The notes: generated by a model not told the origin, from the letters alone. A stretch of DNA of 46,761 nucleotides from Gammaproteobacteria bacterium (GCA_028817225.1 JAPPQC010000010.1:1-46761), one strand, 5' to 3'. Counted from the first letter of the stretch, positions 26,372 through 35,049 are shown. Numbers and translations: made by a program.

Positions 26372-27886
26372 ATGAAAACGATGTCGAGTGTTTTGCAGGA
26401 ATCGGCGGCGCGGTTCGCGCGCAAGCCGGGCGCGCGCGCCTTCTTCGGGCGGCTGGCCGGCGCGCGTTCGTGCCGCCGCATCGTCGCCGCTTTCGCGGCG
26501 CTGGCGGCGTCGCTGGCCGCGCTGCTGGCGGCGCAGTTGCAGCCCGGTTACTTTCCGGCGGGCGCCGCGGCGTGGCTGTGGCTGCCGGTGGTTGTTTGTC
26601 TGGCGGCGACGGCGTGGTATCTGCACCTTGACCTGATTGAGCCGTCGCGCCATCTGCACGCCTGGCTGCAACGGGTGCACGCCGGGGATCTGGCGGCGCG
26701 GCTGCCGCAACTCGGCGGCAGCAGTTTTGCCGGCCTGTGCGACGACCTCAACACCTTCTGCAACATGCTGGAGGCGCAGTCGCGCGACACCGAAAGCCAG
26801 TTGCAACGCCACGCCGGGCACCTGACCGAGAAGACGCGCTCGCTGGCGCTGCTCTACCGCTTCGCCGCGAGCCTTACCGGGTCGCACAATCTTGACGAAC
26901 TGCTGGCGCAGGTGCTGGCCGGGCTTGAGGATATCTACGGCATTGACGCCGTCGTCATCCGGCTGCGCCTGGCCGACGGCGGCATGCAGTTGCTGGCGAG
27001 TTCCGGCCTGCCGCCGGACAGCCCGCAACTCGTCAAGCGCCTTGACGGCGGCAGCGAGTGGCTGCAAACATCGGAGGCCGGGCGCCGGGTGGTGGTGCCG
27101 ATGCAATACCACGGCGAGACGCTCGGCGCGTGCATTCTGCACCTTGACGCCGAAACCTTCGCCAACCGCGCGCATCTGCGCGACCTGTTCGCCGGCATCA
27201 GCCGCCACTTGGGGATGGCCATTGAGAAGATGCGCCTTGACCGCGAGCGCGAGCGGCTGTCCATCGTCGAGGAGCGCACCCACCTCGCCCACGAACTGCA
27301 CGATTCGCTGGCGCAGACGATTGCCGGCCTGCGTTTTCAGATTGGCGCGCTGGCGCAGACGCTGGACGGCGGCGCTGAACCCGTGCGCCGGGTGCTGGCG
27401 CAGATGGAGAATTCGATAGACGAGGCCAATCTGGAGGTGCGCGAGTTGGTGCGCCATTTTCGCGCGCCGGTCGAGAAGGGCAGTTTGCTTCAGTCGGTGC
27501 GCAAGGTTGTCGAGCGTTTTCGCTACGACAACCCCGGCGTCAAGGTGTTCTTTCAGGAGGAGTGGCCGGGCGTTGTGCTGCCGGACCAGCACGAACTGAA
27601 CATCCTGCGCATTGTGCAGGAGGCGCTGATGAATGTCCGCAAGCACAGCCGCGCCGATTTTGTCCGGATTCTGATGCGCGGGCGCAACGGCCATTACCGC
27701 GTGCTGATCGAGGACAACGGCGTCGGCGCCGCCGCCCGCCCGGCGGCGGACGGCGGCGAGCATGTCGGCCTTGAGGTGATGCGCGAGCGCGCGCGGCGCA
27801 TCGGCGGCGAACTGGATGTCAACAGCGAGCCGGGGGAGGGCATGCGCGTTGCGGCCACCTTTGACTATCCGGGGGGCGCGGGATAA
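26372..27886 (+). CDS. NarX-type sensor histidine kinase (HAMP-GAF-HisKA_3-HATPase)
   Basis: 504 residues. Two membrane segments (about 34-56 and 66-83) are joined by only a short periplasmic loop, so the nitrate-binding P-box domain of NarX is missing. A HAMP-like stretch (about 87-135), a GAF-like domain (about 165-295), the dimerisation box ERTHLAHELHDSLAQ with His310 as the likely phosphorylation site, and an ATPase domain with NILRIVQEALMNVRKHS and DNGVG follow. Signal input is probably cytoplasmic, through the GAF domain. It is followed without a gap by its cognate regulator (TAATG overlap). Confidence 0.92.
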   Translation: MKTMSSVLQESAARFARKPGARAFFGRLAGARSCRRIVAAFAALAASLAALLAAQLQPGYFPAGAAAWLWLPVVVCLAATAWYLHLDLIEPSRHLHAWLQRVHAGDLAARLPQLGGSSFAGLCDDLNTFCNMLEAQSRDTESQLQRHAGHLTEKTRSLALLYRFAASLTGSHNLDELLAQVLAGLEDIYGIDAVVIRLRLADGGMQLLASSGLPPDSPQLVKRLDGGSEWLQTSEAGRRVVVPMQYHGETLGACILHLDAETFANRAHLRDLFAGISRHLGMAIEKMRLDRERERLSIVEERTHLAHELHDSLAQTIAGLRFQIGALAQTLDGGAEPVRRVLAQMENSIDEANLEVRELVRHFRAPVEKGSLLQSVRKVVERFRYDNPGVKVFFQEEWPGVVLPDQHELNILRIVQEALMNVRKHSRADFVRILMRGRNGHYRVLIEDNGVGAAARPAADGGEHVGLEVMRERARRIGGELDVNSEPGEGMRVAATFDYPGGAG

Positions 27887-28539
27887 TGCCGGACTTGTCC
27901 GTCGTCATCATTGACGACCACAAACTGTTCCGCGACGGCCTCGAGGCGCTGCTGACGCAGCGCGGCATCCAGGTCGCGGCGTCGCTCGGCGAGGGCCTGC
28001 GCGGCATTGAACTGGCGCAGAAGGAGCGGCCCGATGTGCTGCTGGTGGATGTTCGCATGCCCGATGTGGACGGCATTGAAATACTCGAGATGCTGCAAGA
28101 ACAGGATTTCTCCAGCGCCGTCGTCATGCTGACCACCAGCGAGGACCCCGCCGACCTGGCCGGCGCGATGATGCGCGGCGCGAAGGGCTACTTGATGAAG
28201 GACATCGCGCCCGACGACCTGGTGGCGGCGCTGCACAGCGTGGTGGAGGGCGAGACCGTCGTCGCGCCGTCGCTGCGCGAGGCATATGAGAAACTCGACA
28301 TGAAAAAACTGCCGCCGCTGCGCTGCGGCGAACTGGTCAGCAAATTGACGCCGCGCGAGCGCGAGGTGCTGGCGCTGCTGGTCGAGGGGCAGAGCAACAA
28401 GTTGATCGCCTCCGCCCTGGATATTTCCGCCGGCACCGTCAAACTGCATGTCAACACCATTTTGCGGAAACTCGGCGTGCATTCGCGTGTCGAGGCCGCG
28501 ATGATTGAGGTTGAACGCGGCATCCGCAAGGGGCGCTGA
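27886..28539 (+). CDS. NarL/FixJ-family response regulator
   Basis: 217 residues. The receiver domain has DD at 10-11, the phospho-acceptor Asp55 in LLVDVRMPD, Thr in MLTTS and Lys in YLMKD. The output domain is a LuxR-type helix-turn-helix: LTPREREVLALLVEGQSNKLIASALDISAGTVKLHVNTILRKLG. It shares one base with the kinase stop, so the two are translationally coupled. Target genes are not visible; no NarL heptamer pair was sought systematically. Confidence 0.95.
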   Translation: MPDLSVVIIDDHKLFRDGLEALLTQRGIQVAASLGEGLRGIELAQKERPDVLLVDVRMPDVDGIEILEMLQEQDFSSAVVMLTTSEDPADLAGAMMRGAKGYLMKDIAPDDLVAALHSVVEGETVVAPSLREAYEKLDMKKLPPLRCGELVSKLTPREREVLALLVEGQSNKLIASALDISAGTVKLHVNTILRKLGVHSRVEAAMIEVERGIRKGR

Positions 28540-28568
28540 GAGCCGCTTCCGTTTGGCCGTTCGGTGTG

Positions 28569-29546
28569 ATGAAACGCAGCGTCAAGATTAATTTCAAGGG
28601 TTTCTGGGGCCTGCGCCTGGAAGAAAGCCCTTTCTACAAACTGCTTTCAAAGCGTTTTGACCTGGAGATTTCCGACAACCCGGATTTTCTGATTTACACC
28701 GACGGCTATCTGGAGAAGAGGAAATACCAGGACTGCGTCCGCATTTTCTACACCGGCGAGAACACCAGGCCGGATTTTTACGACTGCGATTACGCCTTCA
28801 CTTTCGACCTGGCGATGACCCGCAGGCACTACCGCCTGCCGCTGTACCGGTTTTACGGCGACTATGACCGGCTGAAGCAACCGAAGGACCCGGAGCGCAT
28901 TCTCGCGCAGAAAAGCGGGTTCTGCTATTTTCTGTATTCCCACATAACGCCGGAGAGGGAGGATTTTTTCAACCGCATGCTGGCCTACAAGATGGTGGAC
29001 TCCGGCGGCAGGTTTCTGAACACGCTGGGCCATCTTGTGCCCAAGGATTCGGCGCAGGAGGCGGACTTCAGGCGGCGCTACAAATTCGCCATCGTCTTCG
29101 AGAACTCCTGCCACCCGGGCTACACGACGGAAAAGATTTATCATGCGATGATTGACAATGTCGTGCCGATTTACTGGGGCAATCCGCGGATTGCGCACGA
29201 CTTCAACCCGAAGTCGTTCATCAACTGCCACGAGTACGACGACTTCAGCCAGGTTGTTGACAAGGTCATCGAGATGGACAACGACGACGATTTGTACAAA
29301 TCCTGTCTCGCGCAACCCTGGCTGAACGACGGCCGCGGCCTGGACTACCTGTCGGACGACAGTCTGCTGGCGCGCTTTGAGGAGATTTTTTCCAACCCGG
29401 AGCCGATACGCTACCGCCGGGCGCCGCCGCTGACCGCCCTTCCGCTGTCGGTCCGTTTCAGCCGGGCGGTTCACGACAAACTGAGGCCGAACCCGATGTT
29501 TGCGCCGATGCTGCTGAGGCTGATTCGGTGGCGCAACCGCTGGTGA
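28569..29546 (+). CDS. Glycosyltransferase family 10 (fucosyltransferase-like)
   Basis: Predicted alpha-1,3/1,4-fucosyltransferase of 325 residues, probably decorating lipopolysaccharide or another surface glycan. The GT10 signature is clear: FAIVFENSCHPGYTTEKIYHAM followed by VVPIYWGNPRI, where the Glu-Asn-Ser and Lys residues bind GDP-fucose. The N-terminal acceptor domain contains VRIFYTGENTRPDFYDCDYAFTFD. The start is ATG 28569; GTG 28566 is directly before it. It stands alone on the plus strand, convergent with the S24 gene, and GDP-fucose synthesis genes are not in the window. Bacterial members include H. pylori FucT; no C-terminal heptad repeat is seen here. Confidence 0.9.
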   Translation: MKRSVKINFKGFWGLRLEESPFYKLLSKRFDLEISDNPDFLIYTDGYLEKRKYQDCVRIFYTGENTRPDFYDCDYAFTFDLAMTRRHYRLPLYRFYGDYDRLKQPKDPERILAQKSGFCYFLYSHITPEREDFFNRMLAYKMVDSGGRFLNTLGHLVPKDSAQEADFRRRYKFAIVFENSCHPGYTTEKIYHAMIDNVVPIYWGNPRIAHDFNPKSFINCHEYDDFSQVVDKVIEMDNDDDLYKSCLAQPWLNDGRGLDYLSDDSLLARFEEIFSNPEPIRYRRAPPLTALPLSVRFSRAVHDKLRPNPMFAPMLLRLIRWRNRW

Positions 29547-29553
29547 CCGCGCC

Positions 29554-29919
29554 TCAGCCGCGCCCGCCGGCGTAGTGTTTGCGGTCGCCGCGCCGCGCGC
29601 CGGCGCGCTGCACGACAACGCCCTTGATTGCGCCGGTGCCGGCGATGGCGATGCTTTCGTAGCCGGGGTTCAGCGGTTTCAGCAGATGCCGCCCGTTTTC
29701 GACGATGAACTGCCGGAAGATGTATTCGCCGCCGGCCTGCGCGATGACATATGAGCCGCTTTCAAACGCGCCGCCGGGTTCAATGACGATGATGGAGCCG
29801 TCCGGGAATTCGGGCGCCATGCTGTCGCCCAGCACGCGCAGCGCGTAAGGTTCGCTCGCGGCGCAGCCGGCATCGTCGAGCGGTTGCAGGTGTTCCTGCC
29901 CGTGTTCTTTTGCGCTCAT
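29554..29919 (-). CDS. S24-peptidase (LexA/repressor C-terminal-like) protein without DNA-binding domain
   Basis: 121 residues, only the S24 domain. The serine motif GDSMAPEF is present. At the place of the catalytic Lys (LexA VKRL) the sequence reads FRQF, so Lys is replaced by Arg and self-cleavage is doubtful. There is no helix-turn-helix and no phage gene nearby. GVVVQRAG near the C-terminus is typical of this stand-alone group. The start could be ATG 29919 or ATG 29952 (33 bases upstream); an AGGAGG lies between them, too far from the first and downstream of the second. It is divergent from the unknown gene at 30003. Confidence 0.75.
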   Translation of the reverse strand: MSAKEHGQEHLQPLDDAGCAASEPYALRVLGDSMAPEFPDGSIIVIEPGGAFESGSYVIAQAGGEYIFRQFIVENGRHLLKPLNPGYESIAIAGTGAIKGVVVQRAGARRGDRKHYAGGRG

Positions 29920-29943
29920 GCGAACAGCACCCTGTGGGCCTCC

Positions 29944-29971
29944 TGATGGCATCTGAACCTGGCGCTATAAT
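29944..29971 (+). promoter_or_regulatory. Possible promoter for the unknown gene at 30003
   Basis: A perfect -10 TATAAT at 29966-29971. The -35 region (about 29944-29949, TGATGG) is poor. It is the only perfect TATAAT seen upstream of a gene in this window. Confidence 0.45.
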
Positions 29972-30002
29972 ACGGCATTGCAAGCCCGCGCCGCCCCGCA
30001 CG

Positions 30003-30551
30003 ATGCCCCCGCGACTGAAAACCAGATGGAACCGCGCCGATTCGCCGCGCGATTACCGCGCGACCGCCGGCGCCATCGGCGCCAACCTGTGGCGGATTGT
30101 GACCGAATGCCTGCTGAACCTGGAAAACGAGGGGTTTGAAACGCGCGACAACGCGCAGCGGCTGGACGCCATCGCCGAGTTCGCGGCTTTCGCGCTGCAC
30201 CTGCTCGACCGCCACGCCCACACGAGGCTGGACGACGACGCGCGCGCGGCGCTGATTGGGGCGACGGCGCGGCGTTTCGGCGAGATCATCGAGGACAACC
30301 GCCGCGATGTTTCCGGCGGCGGCGGCCACCTGCGGCGTTTCATTGATCTGGTCAACCGGCGCGCCGACGAGTACGCCGACTGCGGTTACGACGACGACGA
30401 AGGCCCGGGCTTTACGATGAGGCGCGTGCTCGGCGGCCATATACGCGATGCGATGGGCGACAAACACCGGCAGTGGATAGCGGACTATGTCATTGACATG
30501 GAAGCGCCGGCGCTCTACAAGGCGCTGCGCCGCGCCGCTTCCATGGTTTGA
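30003..30551 (+). CDS. Conserved-looking protein of unknown function
   Basis: 182 residues, mostly helical and charged. It contains ATAGAIGANLWRIVTECLLNLENEGFE, RLDAIAEFAAFALHLLDRHAH and a C-terminal IADYVIDMEAPALYKALRR. No membrane segment, signal peptide or known catalytic motif is seen. The start is set at ATG 30003 (MPPRLKTRWNRAD), about 31 bases after a TATAAT. The frame is open to 29910 but would run through that promoter. I do not recognise a family with certainty. Confidence 0.75.
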   Translation: MPPRLKTRWNRADSPRDYRATAGAIGANLWRIVTECLLNLENEGFETRDNAQRLDAIAEFAAFALHLLDRHAHTRLDDDARAALIGATARRFGEIIEDNRRDVSGGGGHLRRFIDLVNRRADEYADCGYDDDEGPGFTMRRVLGGHIRDAMGDKHRQWIADYVIDMEAPALYKALRRAASMV

Positions 30552-30558
30552 GCCGCGC

Positions 30559-30762
30559 TCAGCCCGCCTGGCCGGCCCACGCCGAAAAGTTGTCGGCGTT
30601 TTTTTCCTCGCCGTCCTTGCGCCCGGCGTTGTAGGCGTCGCTGACGCGCTGCTCTTCGCGCGGCGGGTGGCCCAGATAGCCGCTCTGCCAGCCGAGCACA
30701 TAGTCGGGGTCAACGCCCGCTTCTTCCATCCGCACCACTGCGTCCCGGTAAAATTGCTTCAT
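30559..30762 (-). CDS. Small acidic protein of unknown function
   Basis: 67 residues: MKQFYRDAVVRMEEAGVDPD, then VLGWQSGYLGHPPREEQRVSDAY and a charged end. The ATG at 30762 follows AAGGAGAAACC, a good ribosome-binding site. Soluble, no Cys. It follows the trpD-like gene by 48 bp and may be its last operon partner. The sequence has the look of a conserved small protein, but no function is known to me. Confidence 0.7.
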   Translation of the reverse strand: MKQFYRDAVVRMEEAGVDPDYVLGWQSGYLGHPPREEQRVSDAYNAGRKDGEEKNADNFSAWAGQAG

Positions 30763-30810
30763 TGTGGTTTCTCCTTGTTTTTGCTTGTGACTGGTTGAGC
30801 CGGATTATAT

Positions 30811-31932
30811 TCAGCCGAGGGCCGCCTGAAAACGCCTCAGCGCCTCGCCGTCGTCCAGCCGCGCGGCGGCGGCGGCGGCGGCGTCTTTCATTGAGGCATG
30901 CTTTTGCAGGTGGGTCAGCACGATGGCGCCGCCGTAAATCAGGCAGTCGCGCGCGGCGCCCGGCGCGCCGTGCAGCGCCTCAAGGCCGGCGGCGGCGGCG
31001 TTTTGCGACAGCGCCCCGACATCCACTTCGGCGGCGATTTCATCGCCGCATTCCGCCGCCGGCGGCAAGTCGTCGGGCAGCGGCACGCCGCGCGATGTTT
31101 GCCGGATGCCGATGGCGAGCGGGTCGAGTTCGCGCATTTGCGCCTCGCCGTCGCCGCGGACTTCGTGCAGTCTGGCCGGTTGTTTCAGCGACGGCGTGAT
31201 GCCGCCCTCGCTGCCGCGCACGACGGCGGCGGAATCAAAACCGGCGAATTGCGCCAGGTCGAGATAAACCGGCGGGTAGGCCTTGTGCACATAGCCGGTG
31301 ATCAGGTGGGTGCTGCGGCGCCCGCGTATCGGGCCGCTCAGCACCTCGACGGTGGTCAGCAGCGGGCGCTTGACGATGCGCGTGCGCAGCGCCGCCAGGT
31401 CGTGCAGCGCCGGGCAGAAGCGACTTTGATCCACATAGGCCCAGCCGGCGTCTTGCAGTTGCGCCGCCGCCTGCTGCGCCGACAGTCCGACATCGGCGCC
31501 GGCGGCGCGCAGCACCGTGTGGTGGGTGGCGCCGTATTTCGGGCCGACGCGCTCCATGCCGTGGCTGAACGCCGGCACGCCGCACGCCGCCAGCACCGCC
31601 GGCAGGAAAGGCGCGACCGGCAGGCTGCGCAGAAAGCCGTCGTAGGGGTCGGCGATGTCCACGACCTGCTCGACGGGCGCGGTGACGGCGTCGGCGCTTT
31701 CGCGTATCGCCTGCAACACGCCGCGGTTTTCTTCCTGGGTTTCGCGCTTCATCCGCAGCGCAATCAGCAGAACCGCGGCCTGCACCGGGTCGGCGCCGTT
31801 TTCCAGGATGGACTTCATCGCCGCGCGGGCCTCCTCAAACGCGAGGTCTTTGCTGTATTCCGGGCCGGTCGCGACTTTCTGGATGCAGCGGCGCAGAATC
31901 AGGTGCGCGTCATGGTTTTCTTTCGTTTCCAT
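30811..31932 (-). CDS. TrpD-like glycosyl/phosphoribosyltransferase
   Basis: 373 residues related to anthranilate phosphoribosyltransferase. The N-terminal helical domain has DLAFEEARAAMKSILENGADPVQAAVLLIALRMKRET. The catalytic domain has DIADPYDGF and GVPAFSHGMERVGPKYGATHHTVLRAAG, where true TrpD has a KHGNRSVSSKSG-type loop. The changed loop suggests a TrpD2/YbiB-like paralogue rather than the tryptophan enzyme, and no trp gene is near. It lies 11 bp after suhB and is cotranscribed with it. Substrate unknown. Confidence 0.8.
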   Translation of the reverse strand: METKENHDAHLILRRCIQKVATGPEYSKDLAFEEARAAMKSILENGADPVQAAVLLIALRMKRETQEENRGVLQAIRESADAVTAPVEQVVDIADPYDGFLRSLPVAPFLPAVLAACGVPAFSHGMERVGPKYGATHHTVLRAAGADVGLSAQQAAAQLQDAGWAYVDQSRFCPALHDLAALRTRIVKRPLLTTVEVLSGPIRGRRSTHLITGYVHKAYPPVYLDLAQFAGFDSAAVVRGSEGGITPSLKQPARLHEVRGDGEAQMRELDPLAIGIRQTSRGVPLPDDLPPAAECGDEIAAEVDVGALSQNAAAAGLEALHGAPGAARDCLIYGGAIVLTHLQKHASMKDAAAAAAARLDDGEALRRFQAALG

Positions 31933-31943
31933 TGTGCGCTATC

Positions 31944-32765
31944 TTATCGCAGTCGCTCCGACATTGTCTTGAACAGCGCGGTGCCGGCGGCGAGCACATT
32001 GCCGGACTTCAGGCAGTCTTCGCCGCCGTCCGGCTCGCCGACCAGGCCGCCGGCCTCGCGCACGATGACGATGCCGGCGGCGATGTCCCACGGCCTGAGG
32101 CCGAATTCCCAGAAGCCGTCGAGCCGCGCGCAGGCGACATAGGCCAGGTCGAGCGCCGCCGCCCCGGCGCGGCGGATGCCGGCGGTTTCGCCGGCGATAT
32201 TGCGGAAGGTTTGCAGGTAGGCGTCAAGGTTCTGGTCGTCGCGGTACGGAAAGCCGGTGCCGATGAGCGCGTCGTCCAGGTGCTTGCGCTCTGAGGCGCG
32301 GATTTTGCGCTGGTTCAGCGTCGCGCCTTCGCCCTGGCAGGCCAGGAACAGTTCATTCTTGAACGGGTCGAAGATGGCGCCGACAACCGGCGCGCCGTGG
32401 TGCAGCAGCGCGATGGAAACGGCGCAATGGGGAAAGCCGTGGATGAAGTTGATGGTGCCGTCGAGGGGGTCAATCACCCACTGCCATTCGTCGCCGCCGG
32501 CCTTGTTGCCGGCGCCGTCATCGGCCCCGTCATCTGCACTTTCCTCGGACAGGATGGCGTGGTCCGGAAACGCGCGGCGCAACTGGCCGACGATTTCGCG
32601 CTCGCATTCCAGGTCCACATTGCTGACCGGGTCGTTGCGCCCCTTGTCGCGGGTTTTGATCTCGTGCAGGCGCCCGGCGCGGCGCATGACAATCCGCCCC
32701 GCGTCCAGCGCCGCCTTCGCGGCGGTGTTCAGATAGGCCTTCAGTTGCGCCGCTGATGGCCTCAT
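31944..32765 (-). CDS. suhB: Inositol-1-monophosphatase family protein (SuhB)
   Basis: Mg-dependent phosphatase of 273 residues. Metal site motifs are LSEES, WVIDPLDGTINFIHGFP and WDIAAGIVIVREAGG. E. coli SuhB also helps ribosomal RNA antitermination; whether this one does cannot be told. Between LSEES and the WVIDPLDG motif there is an acidic low-complexity run (DDGADDGAGNKAGGDE), a few residues longer than usual, in keeping with short-repeat insertions seen in other genes here. The ATG overlaps the stop of the glycosyltransferase gene (ATGA); the frame upstream of 32765 is a shadow. Confidence 0.93.
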   Translation of the reverse strand: MRPSAAQLKAYLNTAAKAALDAGRIVMRRAGRLHEIKTRDKGRNDPVSNVDLECEREIVGQLRRAFPDHAILSEESADDGADDGAGNKAGGDEWQWVIDPLDGTINFIHGFPHCAVSIALLHHGAPVVGAIFDPFKNELFLACQGEGATLNQRKIRASERKHLDDALIGTGFPYRDDQNLDAYLQTFRNIAGETAGIRRAGAAALDLAYVACARLDGFWEFGLRPWDIAAGIVIVREAGGLVGEPDGGEDCLKSGNVLAAGTALFKTMSERLR

Positions 32766-34987
32766 TGCCGGCCTCGTTGTTGGTTGCGCCGCTGTTTCAG
32801 CAGTTGTTTCTTCTTGTGGCTGAAATGGTCGGCGAAAGACGCGGCCAGGCCGGTGCGCCGCAGCAGCGGCATCGCCGGGCGCGCCAGCGGCAGCAGCGCC
32901 AGCAACGGCCACGAACGGTTGAACGGCGACACCCGCCACGCCAGCGACCGTCTGAAACATTCGCCGGCCTCGCCGAAGCGCTCCAGCGCAATCATCTGCA
33001 TGCCCGCCAGGCACCACAAGTTGCCCATCACCCGGCGCCGCAGTTTTTGCGGAATGTGCTCGCGCGCGCCGAAGCGCTCCAGGCAGTCTTCACGGATGCA
33101 GGCCCAACTTCGCAGATAGTCTTTGTGCCTGCGGTAGAGTTTGTCGTGGGCGTCGCCGCCGGTGAAAGTCACCGCGCAGTGCGGTACATGCAGCCATTCG
33201 CCGAGGTTGGCAAGACGCGTGAACAATTCGCTGTCGTGGCCGGTCGGCAGTGTGCCGCTGAAGCCGCCGAGTTCCCTGACGGGTTCGGCGCGAAACAGCG
33301 TGCAGGAGGCGACGCCTGCGCCTTCGGTGAAAAACCATTGCCACGGGTTTGCGGCCAGTTCGTTTTGGTGGATGAGTTCTTCCACATGGCGCACGCCGTC
33401 CGGTGTTTTCAGTTCGTAGTGCATCAGGCGGTCGGTGCTGGCCGCCACCGCGCGCGGCGATGCGGCGAGCGCGGCGGCGGTCTTCTCAAGAAAGTCCGGC
33501 GGCGGGAAGTCGTCGGAGTCGAGAAAATAGACAAACTCGCAGTCGCCCCCGCAGTCATTCCCGGAGTGGACAATTTGCGCGAGGCCGCGGTTTCTCGCGG
33601 CAGGCGCCCCCCGGTTGGTCTCCTGCACCAGCAGTTGCGTCTTGAAAGGGCGTTGTTCGCGCTGCTGCCATTGGCGTACCGCATCGGGCGTGCCGTCGTC
33701 GGATGCGTCGTCCACGACGATGAGTCGGTCGGGCGGCCGTGTCTGCGCGCCGATGTGGTCGAGCACGCGGTCAATCAGGCCGGCGCGGTTGAAGACGGGG
33801 ATGATGACGGCGGTTTTCATTTGCCCGCCGGAATGCGGTTGCGCCTGGCGGGCGCGTTTTTCCGGCGGTTGCGCCGGCGTCCGGGTTGCCGCCTCATCGT
33901 TGCAGGGCGCCGCAGGCCGGGCCGGGCTTTCCGATGGCGGCAATTTTTCGGTTTTCTGTTTCAGCAACCGCCTTTTCTTGTGGCTGAAATGGTCGGCGAA
34001 AGACGCGGCCAGGCCGGTGCGCCGCAGCAGCGGCATCGCCGGGCGCGCCAGCGGCAGCAGCGCCAGCAACGGCCACGAACGGTTGAACGGCGACACCCGC
34101 CACGCCAGCGACCGTCTGAAACATTCGCCGGCCTCGCCGAAGCGCTCCAGCGCAATCATCTGCATGCCCGCCAGGCACCACAAGTTGCCCATCACCCGGC
34201 GCCGCAGTTTTTGCGGAATGTGCTCGCGCGCGCCGAAGCGCTCCAGGCAGTCTTCACGGATGCAGGCCCAACTTCGCAGATAGTCTTTGTGCCTGCGGTA
34301 GAGTTTGTCGTGGGCGTCGCCGCCGGTGAAAGTCACCGCGCAGTGCGGTACATGCAGCCATTCGCCGAGGTTGGCAAGACGCGTGAACAATTCGCTGTCG
34401 TGGCCGGTCGGCAGTGTGCCGCTGAAGCCGCCGAGTTCCCTGACGGGTTCGGCGCGAAACAGCGTGCAGGAGGCGACGCCTGCGCCTTCGGTGAAAAACC
34501 ATTGCCACGGGTTTGCGGCCAGTTCGTTTTGGTGGATGAGTTCTTCCACATGGCGCACGCCGTCCGGTGTTTTCAGTTCGTAGTGCATCAGGCGGTCGGT
34601 GCTGGCCGCCACCGCGCGCGGCGATGCGGCGAGCGCGGCGGCGGTCTTCTCAAGAAAGTCCGGCGGCGGGAAGTCGTCGGAGTCGAGAAAATAGACAAAC
34701 TCGCAGTCGCCCCCGCGGTTGTTCCCGGAGCGGGCAATTTGCGCGAGGCCGCGGTTTCTTGCAGTCGGCGCTCCCCGGTTGGTCTCCTGCACCAGCAGTT
34801 GCGTTTCAAAGGGGCGCTGTTCGCGCTGCTGCCATTGGCGCACGGCGTCGGGCGTGCCGTCGTCGGAGGCGTCGTCCACGACGATGAGCCGGTCGGGCGG
34901 CTGGGTCTGGGCGCCGACATGGTCGAGCGCGCGGCCAATCAGGCCGGCGCGGTTGAAGACGGGGATGATGACGGCGGTTCGGGTCAT
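32762..34987 (-). CDS. Tandem-duplicated family 2 glycosyltransferase (two GT2 domains in one chain)
   Basis: 741 residues: domain 1 (about 1-338), a Pro/Glu/Ala/Arg-rich linker of about 50 residues, and domain 2 (from Met390). Each domain has the GT-A start TAVIIPVFNRAGLI, VVDDASDDGTPDAV and the DxD-like FLDSDDFPPPDF. From CEFVYF to the end (ADHFSHKK) the domains are the same, while the first about 100 residues differ at about 12 positions. The matching DNA blocks are 32811-33552 and 33975-34716. Domain 2 begins with a Met that may be an internal start. It probably adds sugars to a surface polysaccharide. It may have arisen from two tandem genes fused by loss of a stop. Assembly error is possible. 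Confidence 0.88.
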   Translation of the reverse strand: MTRTAVIIPVFNRAGLIGRALDHVGAQTQPPDRLIVVDDASDDGTPDAVRQWQQREQRPFETQLLVQETNRGAPTARNRGLAQIARSGNNRGGDCEFVYFLDSDDFPPPDFLEKTAAALAASPRAVAASTDRLMHYELKTPDGVRHVEELIHQNELAANPWQWFFTEGAGVASCTLFRAEPVRELGGFSGTLPTGHDSELFTRLANLGEWLHVPHCAVTFTGGDAHDKLYRRHKDYLRSWACIREDCLERFGAREHIPQKLRRRVMGNLWCLAGMQMIALERFGEAGECFRRSLAWRVSPFNRSWPLLALLPLARPAMPLLRRTGLAASFADHFSHKKRRLLKQKTEKLPPSESPARPAAPCNDEAATRTPAQPPEKRARQAQPHSGGQMKTAVIIPVFNRAGLIDRVLDHIGAQTRPPDRLIVVDDASDDGTPDAVRQWQQREQRPFKTQLLVQETNRGAPAARNRGLAQIVHSGNDCGGDCEFVYFLDSDDFPPPDFLEKTAAALAASPRAVAASTDRLMHYELKTPDGVRHVEELIHQNELAANPWQWFFTEGAGVASCTLFRAEPVRELGGFSGTLPTGHDSELFTRLANLGEWLHVPHCAVTFTGGDAHDKLYRRHKDYLRSWACIREDCLERFGAREHIPQKLRRRVMGNLWCLAGMQMIALERFGEAGECFRRSLAWRVSPFNRSWPLLALLPLARPAMPLLRRTGLAASFADHFSHKKKQLLKQRRNQQRGRQ
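32811..33552. repeat. Direct repeat in the double glycosyltransferase gene, copy 1
   Basis: About 742 bp that appear identical to 33975-34716 (offset 1,164 bp, 388 codons). The absence of even silent differences points to recent duplication or gene conversion. Confidence 0.9.
33975..34716. repeat. Direct repeat in the double glycosyltransferase gene, copy 2
   Basis: Partner of 32811-33552. Outside this block, the 5' parts of the two domains show scattered silent and replacement changes, so the duplication itself is older than the homogenised part. Confidence 0.9.
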
Positions 34988-35049
34988 GCCGGCGACGACG
35001 ACGGGGCGCCGGAAAGCGGTGTTTTCACTGGATTTCTTGCGGTGAATGG

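Noticed and set aside
29554..29919. Prophage repressor marking an integrated phage
   Set aside because: No helix-turn-helix, integrase or structural phage genes nearby; neighbours are chromosomal.
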